The notes beneath the pieces are model-generated. The model ran no database searches. It was not told where the DNA came from and was given only the letters and a program-made list of their open reading frames with translations. Below, in pieces: positions 1 to 12,225 of a DNA stretch of 56,168 nt (position 1 is the stretch's first letter; the number at the start of each line of letters is the position of its first letter). This stretch comes from Microbacteriaceae bacterium. Lineage in GTDB: Bacteria; Actinomycetota; Actinomycetes; Actinomycetales; Microbacteriaceae. The translations under genes and the position numbers were made by a program. The stretch is from positions 1 through 56,168 of the forward strand of contig JAODMO010000040.1 of NCBI GenBank assembly GCA_025464995.1. The letters are read 5' to 3'.

Positions 1-1
1 T

Positions 2-337
2 GACGGCCGGCTCTTCAGCCCCGCCCAGTTGCTCGCCATGGCGGCTCGATACGGCGGCTGTGTCAACTGCGGGGTGCTGCTGCGTCGCGACTGCCACGCG
101 ATGATCCACGCGACCGGGCATCGACTGCGGATGATCCGACGGGCGGCCCTGGGTCCTGGCGCCGCCGGGGCTCGACCCCGGCTAGACGTGGAGGCGATTG
201 CGCATCCATCGGATGGAGGCACTGCTCGCCCGGCGACGCAGCAAGACAAGCCGGGTGAGCCGAGGCAGGCGGGACGCGGGCGGTCGAATCGCCGCCACGC
301 CCGACGGTGCGACGAATGGGGGCGGGGCCGCCGATAG
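2..337 (+). pseudogene. Remnant of DUF222/HNH endonuclease-like protein
   Basis: The frame is open from the window edge. It begins GRLFSPAQLLAMAARYGGC and soon reads GVLLRRDCHAMIH. In DUF222-HNH (13E12-repeat type) proteins of Actinobacteria a similar phrase, RLFxPAQRxALAxRDGGC, is followed by about 35 residues carrying the Cys and His-His residues of the HNH fold, and only then by NGVLLCRxHHxxxH. Here the two phrases are joined almost directly, so the catalytic middle looks deleted. Downstream codons to the stop at 337 are low-complexity and match nothing I recognise. The upstream part lies outside the window. The family match is pattern recognition; a nuclease function is not expected. Confidence 0.5.
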
Positions 338-340
338 GGT
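335..340 (+). promoter_or_regulatory. Leaderless -10 element (TAGGGT) for lipoprotein gene
   Basis: TAGGGT is followed by exactly 6 bases and then the ATG at 347. A -10 hexamer here would place the transcript start on or next to the A of the start codon. The same TANNNT-N6/7-start layout recurs at six other genes in the window, and no Shine-Dalgarno sequence is visible. Confidence 0.5.
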
Positions 341-346
341 CCTGTC

Positions 347-793
347 ATGTACTGGAGCACCCGGTCGGCACCGACCGTTCTGGCCACCACGATCGCCACC
401 GCGGTGGGTTCCGTGATGTGCGTCACCCTGCTGACCGGCTGCTCGCAGACGGGCTACTCCATCTTCGACAGACGCCAGACCGTCGACGACATGCTGCCGC
501 GGGCGATCATCGACATCATCGACGTGAGCGACTTCGACCTGTCGACGTCCCGGCTATCCGCGACCTACGATGACGTCGACTACTACCTCCTGCGGCCGAG
601 CGGCGGCAACTTCGCGCCGTGCCTCGCGATGATCAACGACGCCGGACCGACCGTGGTGTGCGGCGGTGGCGGTGGTCGTGGCGAGGTGACGACGGGAGAC
701 GACCCGCGGGTGCAGCTCGTACCCGAGCCCGCCCGCGGGGGTCGTGGGTGGGTCGTGATCAGCGACAACCTGCGAGTGCTCGAGCAGGACTGA
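347..793 (+). CDS. Hypothetical lipoprotein
   Basis: 148 residues. The N-terminus has a short basic start, a hydrophobic stretch of about 20 residues and a lipobox LTGC at about residues 27-30, so it should be lipid-anchored on the outer face of the membrane after signal peptidase II cleavage. The mature part is small and rich in Asp and Val, with a Gly run (CGGGGGRG) near residue 105. No family is recognised. The start is supported by a TAGGGT element 6 bases upstream (leaderless). It is convergent with sufU, whose stop lies 25 bases downstream. It is probably a real actinobacterial orphan lipoprotein because codon use and lipobox agree. Confidence 0.65.
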   Translation: MYWSTRSAPTVLATTIATAVGSVMCVTLLTGCSQTGYSIFDRRQTVDDMLPRAIIDIIDVSDFDLSTSRLSATYDDVDYYLLRPSGGNFAPCLAMINDAGPTVVCGGGGGRGEVTTGDDPRVQLVPEPARGGRGWVVISDNLRVLEQD

Positions 794-818
794 GAGGAGC
801 GCTGGCGGGGTCGCCGGG

Positions 819-4036
<3,218 letters not shown>

Positions 4037-4040
<4 letters not shown>

Positions 4041-5260
4041 GCGGTCTCCTTCAGGCTCACTGGGGCGGCGCCGACGAGCGCGCGGCGCCGACGCACGGCC
4101 TCGGCCATGCTGATCACCGCCTGCTCCAGGATCGGCCGCGGCATCGCGAAGATGATGCGCACGTGGTCTTCGTAACCGCTGCCGCAGAGGGCGCCGTCGG
4201 TGACGGTGACACCCGCCTCGGTGCGGAAGAAGTCGGCAACGCAACCGTCGATGCCGAGACTGCTGAGCCCCAGCGCCGAGCAGTCGAGCCACGCGATGTA
4301 GGTCGCGTCGGGAACCGTGTAGCCGATCTCCGGGAGGTGCTCGTCGAGCAGCTCCCGGAGAGCCTGACGGTTGCCGTCAAGGTAGTCGGTGACCTCGGTC
4401 AGCCATTCACGGCCGTGCGTGTACGCGGCCGTCGCGGCGATCACTCCGGGTGTCGACGCCCCGTGCAGCACCGCGAAGCCGAAGATCTGGTACAGCTCCT
4501 CGTCGGCCGGGTTCGAGGTGATGAGTTGTGCCGCCTTGAGCCCGGGCAGGTTCCACGCCTTGGAGGCGGATGTCGCGGTGATGGTGTGCCGCGCCGTGAT
4601 GCCGGAAATCGAGGCGTACGGAATGTGCCGCGTCAAGCCGTAACGCAGCGGTGAGTGGATCTCGTCGGCGAAGACGCGGCCGTTGTGCCGGTCGACGATC
4701 TCGGCGATCGCCTCCAGCTCGTCGCGGCCGATCGCGGTGCCCGTCGGATTCTGCGGGTTGCACAGGATGAGGGTGCGAGCGCCGGCGTGGAAGGCCGCGT
4801 CGATTCCCGCGAGGTCGTGCCGCCAGCGCCCGTCGACGACCTCCCCGGGCACCTCGAAGACCTCACGCCCGAGGGTCGGAGTGAAGCTGAGGAAGGGCAT
4901 GTAGGCGGGCGTCGGGATGATGACGCCCGTGCCGTCGGGCGAGAACTTGGTGATCGCGACCTCGAGTGCCGACATCACGTCGGACACGGGGTGGATGTTC
5001 TCGGGCGCGATATCCCAGTCGCAGTCCGACTTGAGCCACGCCGATGTCGCCTCGGCCATGAGTCGCGTCGTCGCCGGCGCGAGGTATCCGAGGTCGCCGG
5101 CGTCGACCGCACGATGCAGCGCCTCAGTGACCGCGGGGGCCGTGCCGAAGTCCATCTCGGCGACCCATGCACCGATCGTGCCCGGATGCAGGCTCCACTT
5201 GCGGCTGCTGGCTCGACTGAGCTCGTCGCGCGTGATGGCGTCGAATCGCGTGTGTGTCAT
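4037..5260 (-). CDS. PatB/MalY-type cystathionine beta-lyase aminotransferase
   Basis: 407 residues. A fold-type I PLP enzyme of the class I/II family. The MalY/PatB branch cleaves cystathionine or other S-alkyl cysteines to pyruvate, ammonia and thiol. Evidence: WVAEMDF near residue 32, CNPQNPTG at 167, FADEIHSPL at 198 and PLP lysine K234 in SASKAWNLPG. The start is the ATG at 5260 with GGAAG 7 bases upstream; the frame extends upstream but without family sequence. It is translationally coupled to metY, so the operon could run C-S lysis and homocysteine synthesis together. In corynebacteria this class (AecD/MetC) is the main cystathionine beta-lyase. A TGACTC-N4-TGACTC direct repeat lies just upstream of the start region. 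Confidence 0.85.
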
Positions 5261-5397
5261 GGCACTCTTCCGTGTCTCGCGAGGTCTGGGCTCGCTTTCG
5301 ACACTAGTAACTGGCGTTCTGCGGCATGACTCCTCGTGACTCATGGCGTCATGTGGGCAGGCGGATGTCGCGGGCACCACGCAGCGGGATCCACCCG

Positions 5398-5553
5398 TCA
5401 CCGTTCCGCAACGGCGCGCGCGGGCAGCACGTCGGCCGCCATGAGGTCGCCGAGGTCGAGGCCCGTGAGCACGTAGGCGGTCGCCGACAGCGCCGCAATC
5501 GTCGCCCCGCGAGCCGCCGCGACGGATCGAGCGGGACGGTCGAGCGCGTCACT
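5398..5553 (-). pseudogene. Possible C-terminal remnant of an FGGY-type sugar kinase
   Basis: Between patB and the carboxypeptidase the minus strand has an open frame reading DALDRPARSVAAARGATIA, then about 30 more residues ending in AVAER and a stop at 5398. It uses good codons and has a helical, Ala-rich pattern like the C-terminus of gluconate/xylulose kinases (ADxLGRPV...GAAxLA). No start codon or N-terminal part exists, and the frame disappears into the carboxypeptidase gene. Identification is weak; it may be a chance frame. The remaining sequence (5261-5397) holds the patB promoter region and nothing else I recognise. Confidence 0.25.
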
Positions 5554-6913
5554 GTCCCATGAGCTCGAACGGATGCAGCAGCCGCCACTTGCCGCCCGGT
5601 CCGGCGATGCCGCCCCGCAGCTCGAGAGGCACGCTCACGGTCGTCGCCCCCACGACGTAGGTGATCGACCCGACCTTCGTGCCGCTCGGCGCCTCGACGA
5701 CGGGAGTGCTCTCGAGTGTCGCCGTGACCCGCACCTGCGACCAGGCGACGACCGAGGCGCTCTCGCCTGCGACGATGTCGGCATCGTCGCCCCACGTCGT
5801 CTCGTATGTGCCGAAGTCGTCGCCCTCGGCGACGAGCGGGATCTTGTGGAACCCTGCCTTGATGTTGCGCACAATGGACTTCGCGTCCTCGGCGATGGCG
5901 AAGTGGTCGGTGCCGCCGAGCATCACCCCGACGATGGTGAGGGGAACGTCGGCGCCGACTTCGATGGCGGCCGAGAAGAGCAGGCAGGCGCCCGAGTCAT
6001 CCAGCGTTCCCGTCTTGATGCCGTTGATGCCCTCGAATCCGAGTGCCGAGTTGCGGTTCGCCTCGCGGCCGAGGTTGGCGACGTCCACGCTCGTCGAGCC
6101 GACGATCTCGGCGACGACGGGGTTCGCCATCGCCAGCTTGCCGATAGCGATGAGGTCGCCCGGCGTGCTCCTGTTCCGGGCGTCGATTCCGGTCGGTTCG
6201 ACGATCGTCGTGCCGGTGAGCCCGTTCGCGGCGAGCCACTTCCTCGTCGCGGAGAGAAAGCCCGCCTGCGAGCCGAACGCCCACGTCGCGAGCACGTCCG
6301 CGTAGTTCGACGCCGACACCGCGAGCACCATCTCCAGGGTGTCGTGCTGCGACATCGCCGTGCCGATCTTCATCGGCGCGATCGTGGCTCCGAGCACGTA
6401 GTACTTGTCGTACGTGTCGTTCTCCGCCGTGCCGAAGTTCAGCGTCGGGCCGTTCTCGCCGGCGCCGAGCGGCTTCGCAGAGAGTACGACGAGCGAGGTG
6501 ATGACCTTGCTGATGCTCGCGATCGGCAGCGGCGCGTCGTCGCCGACGATCTGCGTGATGCCGTCGAGCCCGGCAGCACCCTCCACCGCCGCGGCACCCG
6601 TGATGCTCACGGCCGCCGCCAGCGCTCGGGGATGCCCGAGCGCGGCAGGCTCCACGGCTCCAACGACCGGTTGCGTGACGGTGACGGTAGGCGCGGCCAC
6701 CGGGGCGAGCAGAGTGACCGGTACGTATGTGGCGACGGCGGCGAGCACAAGCAGGCCCGCGATGCCAGCCCCGATCATGCGCCGGCGGCCACGCCGGAAG
6801 CGTTGTGCGACCGCCTCGGCGCCGCGTGGATCATACGGGCTGCCGAATTGGTCCGCGGGAGCGAAGAGTTCGACGAGGTCGGCGTCACCGCCACCCGGGC
6901 GTTCGCTTGTCAC
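5549..6913 (-). CDS. D-alanyl-D-alanine carboxypeptidase (S11 family), membrane-anchored
   Basis: 454 residues from a GTG start. It should trim the terminal D-Ala of peptidoglycan stem peptides outside the cell. Order: a cytoplasmic acidic segment (1-35), a basic patch RFRRGRRR, one membrane segment (about 47-70), a linker, and then the penicillin-binding fold. The active serine is S133 in SISK (SxxK with K136), followed by an SxN-like SASNYAD motif and KTG in GIKTGTLDD. A C-terminal beta domain ends GKWRLLHPFELMGQ. It sits directly downstream of the muropeptide salvage operon on the same strand, 63 bases after the next gene's stop, so it may share its biology, although it has room for its own promoter. 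Weak ribosome site. Confidence 0.85.
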   Translation of the reverse strand: MTSERPGGGDADLVELFAPADQFGSPYDPRGAEAVAQRFRRGRRRMIGAGIAGLLVLAAVATYVPVTLLAPVAAPTVTVTQPVVGAVEPAALGHPRALAAAVSITGAAAVEGAAGLDGITQIVGDDAPLPIASISKVITSLVVLSAKPLGAGENGPTLNFGTAENDTYDKYYVLGATIAPMKIGTAMSQHDTLEMVLAVSASNYADVLATWAFGSQAGFLSATRKWLAANGLTGTTIVEPTGIDARNRSTPGDLIAIGKLAMANPVVAEIVGSTSVDVANLGREANRNSALGFEGINGIKTGTLDDSGACLLFSAAIEVGADVPLTIVGVMLGGTDHFAIAEDAKSIVRNIKAGFHKIPLVAEGDDFGTYETTWGDDADIVAGESASVVAWSQVRVTATLESTPVVEAPSGTKVGSITYVVGATTVSVPLELRGGIAGPGGKWRLLHPFELMGQ

Positions 6914-6976
6914 GCCGTACCGATTTGAGCAACTGTCGAGAAATGACGCACCTGCTCATAGTAGGGGGCACGCGCG

Positions 6977-8740
6977 TTACTCGGGCGTTCGTGCCACGGA
7001 TAGGTGGGCTCCCGGTATAGCGGCGAGCAACTCGCGGGTGTAGTCGGACTGGGGGTTGGCGAAGATCTCGTCTGGAGAACCGCTTTCCACGACGCGCCCC
7101 GCCTGCATGACGTGGACCTCGTGCGAGATCATCCGCACAACCGCGAGGTCGTGACTGATGAAAAGATAACTCACACCGAGCTCGGCCTGAAGGGATGCCA
7201 GCAGTTCCAGGATCTGAGCCTGCACCAGCACGTCCAAGGCGGAGACCGCCTCGTCGAGCACGATCAACTCCGGAGACAGCGCGAGGGCGCGCGCAATCGC
7301 GACCCTCTGCCGTTGTCCACCGGAGAGCTCGTGCGGCAGGCGCTCCGCCATCGAGGCCGGCAAGGCAACCTGGTCGAGCAACTCGCCGACCCTGCGTCGC
7401 CTCGAGGCGGCCGAGCCGATGTTGTGCACGCCCAGCGGTTCGGCAATCGAACGCTGGACGGTGTACCGCGGATCGAGGGAAGCGTAGGGATTCTGGAAGA
7501 CCGGCTGCACACGCCGCCGGAAGGCGAACAGCTCACGCCGGCTGAGCCCCGCCATGTCAGTGCCGTCGATGAGGACCTTGCCGCCGCTGGCACTCTCGAG
7601 GCCGAGGAGGACGTTGGCCGTCGTCGACTTGCCTGAGCCGGATTCACCGACGAGGGAAACGGTGCGCCCCCTCGCGATCTCGAAGCTCACATGATCGACT
7701 GCCGTGAAGCTCGTCGCCTCTCCTGCTCGTGCCGACCTGAGAGGGAACACCTTGGTCAGGCCCCGCACTTCCATGAGATTCTTCTGCGCGGGTGTCCCGC
7801 CGGGCACGCCGGAAGCCGGATTCGCGAATACGGCGGACGTCGCCGCGATCATGCTCACCGAGGTGAGGCTCGGCGCCGACCCGAGCAATTTCTTGGTGTA
7901 GTCGTGCTTCGGGTCTTCCAGCACCTCACTGGCCTTGCCCGATTCGACCACCTCACCCTGGTACATGACGACGAGTCGGTCGGCGCGCTCCGCCGCGAGC
8001 GCGAGGTCGTGGGTTATGAGGAAGACCGCGGTGCCCATGTCGCTTGTCAGCTGCTGCAACTGATCGAGGATTCGACGCTGCACCGTGACGTCGAGCGCAG
8101 ACGTCGGTTCATCGGCGATGAGCAGCTTCGGTCTGCATGCCAACCCGATGGCGATGAGCACACGCTGCCGCATCCCGCCGGAGAATTCGTGCGGGTATTG
8201 ATTCGCCCGGCGTTCCGCCTCCGGTATGCCGACCATTCGCAGGAGTTGCACCACCTGGGCTCTCGCGGCGCTTCCGCCGGCAATGCCGTGAACCTCGAGC
8301 GCCTCGGCGATCTGATCGCCGATGCGCATGAGCGGATTGAGATTCGACATCGGATCTTGGGGCACGAACCCGATGGCTGATCCGCGCACCGACTGCATCT
8401 CCCTCTCGCTCAGCAAGGCGAGGTCTCTCCCCTCGAAAATGACTTGGCCGCCCGTGATCCTTCCGTTGCCGGGAAGGAGCCGGTTGATCGCGGCTGCGGT
8501 CGTCGACTTGCCGGAACCGGACTCGCCGACGACGGCGACCGTCTCCCCCGCCCTGACATCGATCGAGACGTTCTTCGCGGCCTGCACCTCGCGGGGGCCG
8601 GAACGAAACGCGATGGAGAGGTCACGGATCGACAGGATCGGTTGTGATCGAGCGGTGATTGCCTCGGAACCCGGGAGGGGAGTGCGCGGATCTGGCGACG
8701 ACCGGGCCTCGCGGGGGTTGGGGACTTCCGGGTCACTCAT
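6977..8740 (-). CDS. Fused two-domain ABC ATPase of a peptide/muropeptide importer (DppD-DppF type)
   Basis: 587 residues carrying two complete nucleotide-binding domains. Domain 1 (about 30-290) has GESGSGKSTT, signature SGGMRQR and LLIADEPTSALD. Domain 2 (about 320-575) has a second GESGSGKSTT, SGGQRQR and VLDEAVSALD. Each ends with the oligopeptide-type C-terminal segment (DYTKKLLGSAPS and DYTRELLAAIPG). It powers the importer formed with the two permeases and binding protein of the same operon. It is the last gene and overlaps the serine-hydrolase gene by 4 bases (ATGA). The substrate is inferred from the operon: N-acetylmuramic acid compounds or muropeptides rather than ordinary peptides. 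Confidence 0.9.
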   Translation of the reverse strand: MSDPEVPNPREARSSPDPRTPLPGSEAITARSQPILSIRDLSIAFRSGPREVQAAKNVSIDVRAGETVAVVGESGSGKSTTAAAINRLLPGNGRITGGQVIFEGRDLALLSEREMQSVRGSAIGFVPQDPMSNLNPLMRIGDQIAEALEVHGIAGGSAARAQVVQLLRMVGIPEAERRANQYPHEFSGGMRQRVLIAIGLACRPKLLIADEPTSALDVTVQRRILDQLQQLTSDMGTAVFLITHDLALAAERADRLVVMYQGEVVESGKASEVLEDPKHDYTKKLLGSAPSLTSVSMIAATSAVFANPASGVPGGTPAQKNLMEVRGLTKVFPLRSARAGEATSFTAVDHVSFEIARGRTVSLVGESGSGKSTTANVLLGLESASGGKVLIDGTDMAGLSRRELFAFRRRVQPVFQNPYASLDPRYTVQRSIAEPLGVHNIGSAASRRRRVGELLDQVALPASMAERLPHELSGGQRQRVAIARALALSPELIVLDEAVSALDVLVQAQILELLASLQAELGVSYLFISHDLAVVRMISHEVHVMQAGRVVESGSPDEIFANPQSDYTRELLAAIPGAHLSVARTPE

Positions 8741-9888
8741 GCCGCACGCTCCGTGATCTCTGCATCGGCGATGGAGAACGCCTGGTTCATGAGCGTCTCG
8801 GTGGGCACGGGCGTTCCGGGCGTCACAAGCCTGTTGCTCGCGAGAACCACCGAGATCCCACGCTCAGGCACGAAACCGACGGCGCAGCCCGTGAAACCCG
8901 TGTGTCCGATGAAGTGTGCCACCTCGCCCGCCAAGACAACCCTGAACCGACGAAAGCCCAGGGCCTGATCGCTGTCGGGGCCGGGGGCGAAGAACTCGCG
9001 CACGGTCGCGGGCCGCCACAGGTCTTCGTGCTGCTCACTGTTCGCCAAGGCCAAGGCGAAGGTCGAGAGGTCGTCCGGGGTGGAGAAGAGTCCGGCGTGG
9101 CCGGAGACACCGTCGAAGACGTGGAACGCGTTTCCATCGTTCACCTGGCCGGTGACGGGGGTGCGTCGCCACCGCGAGAACTGGTCACTGCTGTAGGGCA
9201 CGCGGTATGGTGTGCCGGTGTCGATCATGGTCATCTCGATCCGGTCATCGAGGGCGCTCGTGGCGACGGGTTCGCCCACGGGCCGCGCGAAGGTGGTGCG
9301 CGCCATGCCGAGGGGCGCAGTGACGAGGGAATGCACGGCCGCAGGAAGCGATTGAGTCGTCGTCGCCGCAACAATCCGGCCGAGAAGCATGAAACCCAAG
9401 TCGGAATAGTGGCGGCCGGAGCGTGGGGCGTAGCTGAGGGGCAACGTCTCGACCACGCGTTCCGCCTCCTTCGCGCTGTCGGCGGCGAGGTACAAGGGGT
9501 GCCACTCCGTGAGTCCGGCGCGGTGCAACAAGAGGTCGCGAACGGTGATCTCGGCTTTCGCACCGTCGCTGAACCCCGGGACGTAGCGCCGCACCTCGTC
9601 GTCGAGGTCGAGCAGCCCCGCCGACACGAGTCGCATGAGCGCCGCCGTCGTCGCGACGATCTTCGTCACCGAAGCGAGATCGTAATGTGTCTCGACCGTC
9701 ATGGTGGCGGCTCCTCCCGCCGTCCCCGGTGCTCCTCGAACTCCCGCCGCCTCGCTGAGCACGAAGTCGGGCGTCCGGATCTGAAGGGCCACACCTCCGG
9801 GCGGCGTCGTGCCCGTGGGCAGGTCGGGCGAGACGTCCGTGACCATTCGCTCGACGGCCGCGATGAATGTCGCCTTCGAAGCCGTCAT
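8737..9888 (-). CDS. Serine beta-lactamase-fold hydrolase, probable MurNAc-L-Ala amidase (AmiE/YbbE-like)
   Basis: 383 residues. The beta-lactamase/transpeptidase fold is shown by S73-x-x-K76 in LASVTK, Y161 in HYSDLGF (the YxN position) and HTG in FIGHTGFTG. There is no signal peptide or membrane segment, so it should act in the cytoplasm. In Bacillus subtilis the mur recycling operon includes a related protein (AmiE, formerly YbbE), which removes the stem peptide from muramic acid. With MurQ and AnmK beside it, a role in cleaving imported muropeptides is the best inference. The ATG at 9888 overlaps the stop of the small upstream gene (ATGA), and the next gene starts within its own last codons. 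A generic esterase is the alternative. Confidence 0.7.
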   Translation of the reverse strand: MTASKATFIAAVERMVTDVSPDLPTGTTPPGGVALQIRTPDFVLSEAAGVRGAPGTAGGAATMTVETHYDLASVTKIVATTAALMRLVSAGLLDLDDEVRRYVPGFSDGAKAEITVRDLLLHRAGLTEWHPLYLAADSAKEAERVVETLPLSYAPRSGRHYSDLGFMLLGRIVAATTTQSLPAAVHSLVTAPLGMARTTFARPVGEPVATSALDDRIEMTMIDTGTPYRVPYSSDQFSRWRRTPVTGQVNDGNAFHVFDGVSGHAGLFSTPDDLSTFALALANSEQHEDLWRPATVREFFAPGPDSDQALGFRRFRVVLAGEVAHFIGHTGFTGCAVGFVPERGISVVLASNRLVTPGTPVPTETLMNQAFSIADAEITERAA

Positions 9889-10136
9889 GGAGTCGGCTCC
9901 ATGCCCGCTGTCGCGGCTGACGGCGCGGTGCGGAGAGCACGCATGAGTCGGAGCTCCGGCTCGCGGAATTCCGCTTCCATCCGCGTCGCGCCGTCCGGCG
10001 CCCACCCATGACCCCCACGAAACGCAACGGATGGGATGGTGTCGCTGAAGGCCCACCGGCGAGCGGCCGTGAATCGAGTCTCCCCGGCGATCCGCATGCC
10101 GAGCGTTCCCCACGCCCGGATCCCCGCGGGCGTCAT
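9885..10136 (-). CDS. Small uncharacterised protein of the muropeptide operon
   Basis: 83 residues starting MTPAGIRAWG and ending TAGMEPTP. The evidence that it is real is positional. Its ATG overlaps the anmK stop (ATGA, 10133-10136) and its TGA overlaps the hydrolase ATG (ATGA, 9885-9888), so it fits exactly between two genes in a chain of coupled genes. It is basic and Arg-rich, has a central ARRWAFSDTIPSVAFRGGHG phrase, no signal peptide, no membrane segment and no Cys. I recognise no family. It could be a small accessory or allosteric partner of AnmK or the amidase, or an internal decayed gene kept for coupling. Codon use is normal for the region. Confidence 0.6.
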   Translation of the reverse strand: MTPAGIRAWGTLGMRIAGETRFTAARRWAFSDTIPSVAFRGGHGWAPDGATRMEAEFREPELRLMRALRTAPSAATAGMEPTP

Positions 10137-11302
10137 GTCGCCACCGTGAGGACGAGGGAGTGGAGTGGCTGGGTTATCGGCGTCGGCATCACCAATGGAC
10201 CGCGGCCGGGCGTTATCGTGCCGAGGATGCGCGCCTCTCGCGCTCCGGTTCCCGCGGGGATCGTGCCGGCGACGCCATGAGCCGTGCACCATCCGATGAG
10301 GGCGAACGCGATCGCCTCCTTGTCGTCAGCGGGAGCGCCGAACTGGTCGGAACGAACCACGCGGGTCTCCGGCAATGCCCGGCGCAGCCCCTCGAACATC
10401 ACCGGGTTCCGACATCCGCCGCCCGAGACGACGAGCAGGTCGACGGCGGCCGAGCGGACCTCCCGCGCGACAGATCGCACGGTCAATTCGGTCAGGGTGG
10501 CAACGAGGTCGGCCGTGGACGGGGAGCTGCCAGACCGGAAGACCGCGTCGCTCACGTAGTCGCCGTGGAAGTGCTCCTTGCCTGTGCTCTTCGGTGCCCG
10601 AAGGCGGTAGTAGGAGTCCTCAAGCAGGATCTCGAGGAGCGTCTCGTCAACGATTCCGGATGCCGCAATTCGGCCGTCTTCGTCGAATCCGAGAGGATGC
10701 GCACCGGTGGTCGAGACGACGGTGTCGATGAGAGCGTTGGCGGGGCCGATGTCGTAGGCATACGGCTCAGCGCCCGGGGGAATCACCGTCATGTTCGATA
10801 TGCCGCCGAGATTCAGCGCCGCCGGTGTGCCCGTCTGGCCCGCCAGGAGCAGCGTGTCGATGAAGGACACGAGAGGAGCTCCGTGGCCGCCGACGGTGAT
10901 GTCGCGGATGCGCACGTCCGACACGACGGGGGTGCCCGTGCGTTCGGCGATCCACGCGGGCTGCCCGATCTGCAGTGTGCCGCGGGCGTGACCACCCTCC
11001 ACCCAGTGGAAGACGGTTTGACCGTGCGACACGATCAAGTCCACCCCGCCGCCGGAGACGGCCGCGCTGGCGGCTTCGGCGAAGGCCTGGCCAATGAGGG
11101 TGTCGAGTTCGCACACCTCGGCGAGCGTGGTCTGTGAGGGGGGAAGGGCGGCGACCAGACGAGATCGCAAGCCCGACGAGTATGGCGTGCTTCCACTGTG
11201 GAGAACGGTTCCGGCGAGCGCGCCATCCTCGAACTCGAAGTCTACGATGGCGGTGTCGATGCCGTCATGCGAGGTGCCCGAGATCATTCCCAAGACTTTC
11301 AC
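10133..11302 (-). CDS. anmK: Anhydro-N-acetylmuramic acid kinase AnmK
   Basis: 389 residues. It hydrolyses the 1,6-anhydro ring of anhydro-MurNAc and phosphorylates it to MurNAc-6-phosphate, the substrate of MurQ. The N-terminal phosphate motif GMISGTSHDGID (residues 5-16), SHGQTVFH near 93 and VVSGGGCRNPVMF near 295 are typical of the sugar-kinase/Hsp70-fold AnmK family. The length is slightly longer than usual owing to a C-terminal tail after ILGTITPG. It overlaps murQ at its start and the small gene at its end, both by 4 bases. Anhydro sugars are made by lytic transglycosylases, mostly of Gram-negatives or phage, so the gene points to scavenging of foreign or self wall fragments. Confidence 0.93.
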   Translation of the reverse strand: MKVLGMISGTSHDGIDTAIVDFEFEDGALAGTVLHSGSTPYSSGLRSRLVAALPPSQTTLAEVCELDTLIGQAFAEAASAAVSGGGVDLIVSHGQTVFHWVEGGHARGTLQIGQPAWIAERTGTPVVSDVRIRDITVGGHGAPLVSFIDTLLLAGQTGTPAALNLGGISNMTVIPPGAEPYAYDIGPANALIDTVVSTTGAHPLGFDEDGRIAASGIVDETLLEILLEDSYYRLRAPKSTGKEHFHGDYVSDAVFRSGSSPSTADLVATLTELTVRSVAREVRSAAVDLLVVSGGGCRNPVMFEGLRRALPETRVVRSDQFGAPADDKEAIAFALIGWCTAHGVAGTIPAGTGAREARILGTITPGRGPLVMPTPITQPLHSLVLTVAT

Positions 11303-12225
11303 TGCTCCTCCCCCAACGCGGCTCGCAGTCGCCCGCCGGCCCCCGCCAATCTCTCCGCGGCCTGCTCCGCGCCGAGGTCCCGGCGCAGGCTGACGATGGC
11401 CTGCTTGACGCTGTGCCCGTTCTCCGCCAACGCCCGCAGTGCCTCCTCGCGCCCCACCCCGGCGACCGACCGGACGATGCGCACGGCCCGTTCTCGGAGC
11501 TTCGCGTTGGTCGGCTTCACGTCGACCATCAGGTTGCCGTAGGTCTTGCCCAGTTGCACCATCACGATCGTGGAGAACATGTTGAGCACGAGCTTCTGGG
11601 CCGTGCCCGCTTTGAGGCGCGTCGATCCACTCACGAGTTCAGGGCCGACGAGCACCTCGATCGGGTGCTCCACGTTGTCGCTCAGCGGCGTGCCCGCGTT
11701 GCACGAGAGCCCGACGGTGAGAGCGCCGATCTCGCGGGCGCGAGCGACGGCCGCTACCACGAAGGGCGTGCGGCCGCTCGATGCGATCCCGATGACCGTG
11801 TCGCGATCGGTGACTCCGGCGTCGTCGATCGCCGCGGCTCCCGCCGCGGGGTCGTCCTCCGCGCCCTCACACGTGGTGACGATGGCCTTCGGACCGCCGG
11901 CGATGATGGCGAACACCTGTTCCGGAGGGGTGCTGAAGGTGGGCGGGCACTCGGACGCGTCGAGCACGCCGATCCGGCCTGGTGTGCCGGCACCGACGTA
12001 GATGAGTCGGCCCCCGGACTTCATCCGTTCGGCGGTCGCCTCGATGGCGGATGCGATGCCCGGCAGGGCAGTCGCGACGGCCCCCGGCACGGTGGCGTCC
12101 GCGTCGTTCATCGTGCGCGCCAGGTCGGCGACCGACATCCGGTCGATGTCTGCGTACCGGGGATCCGTCGCTTCCGTCGTCAGCTCTGCCAGTTCTAGGG
12201 ACTCGGATTGTGGGTTCGGGCTCAA
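11299..12225 (-). CDS. murQ: N-acetylmuramic acid 6-phosphate etherase MurQ
   Basis: 308 residues from a TTG start. It cleaves the lactyl ether of MurNAc-6-P, giving GlcNAc-6-P and D-lactate. SIS-domain features: LIYVGAGTPGRIGVLDASECPPT (read in parts, about 95-117), IGIASSGRTPF with the sugar-binding Ser-Ser near 155-165, and the C-terminal UBA-like helical part ending in a region like other MurQ proteins. The start is decided by a TTGA overlap with the permease stop (12222-12225) and by AGAGG 6 bases upstream; no in-frame ATG gives a family-like N-terminus. It is coupled to anmK by an ATGA overlap. Confidence 0.93.
   Translation of the reverse strand: MSPNPQSESLELAELTTEATDPRYADIDRMSVADLARTMNDADATVPGAVATALPGIASAIEATAERMKSGGRLIYVGAGTPGRIGVLDASECPPTFSTPPEQVFAIIAGGPKAIVTTCEGAEDDPAAGAAAIDDAGVTDRDTVIGIASSGRTPFVVAAVARAREIGALTVGLSCNAGTPLSDNVEHPIEVLVGPELVSGSTRLKAGTAQKLVLNMFSTIVMVQLGKTYGNLMVDVKPTNAKLRERAVRIVRSVAGVGREEALRALAENGHSVKQAIVSLRRDLGAEQAAERLAGAGGRLRAALGEEQ

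Noticed and set aside
4917..5339. Plus-strand ORF over patB
   Set aside because: Antisense shadow; the minus strand has the PLP enzyme motifs.
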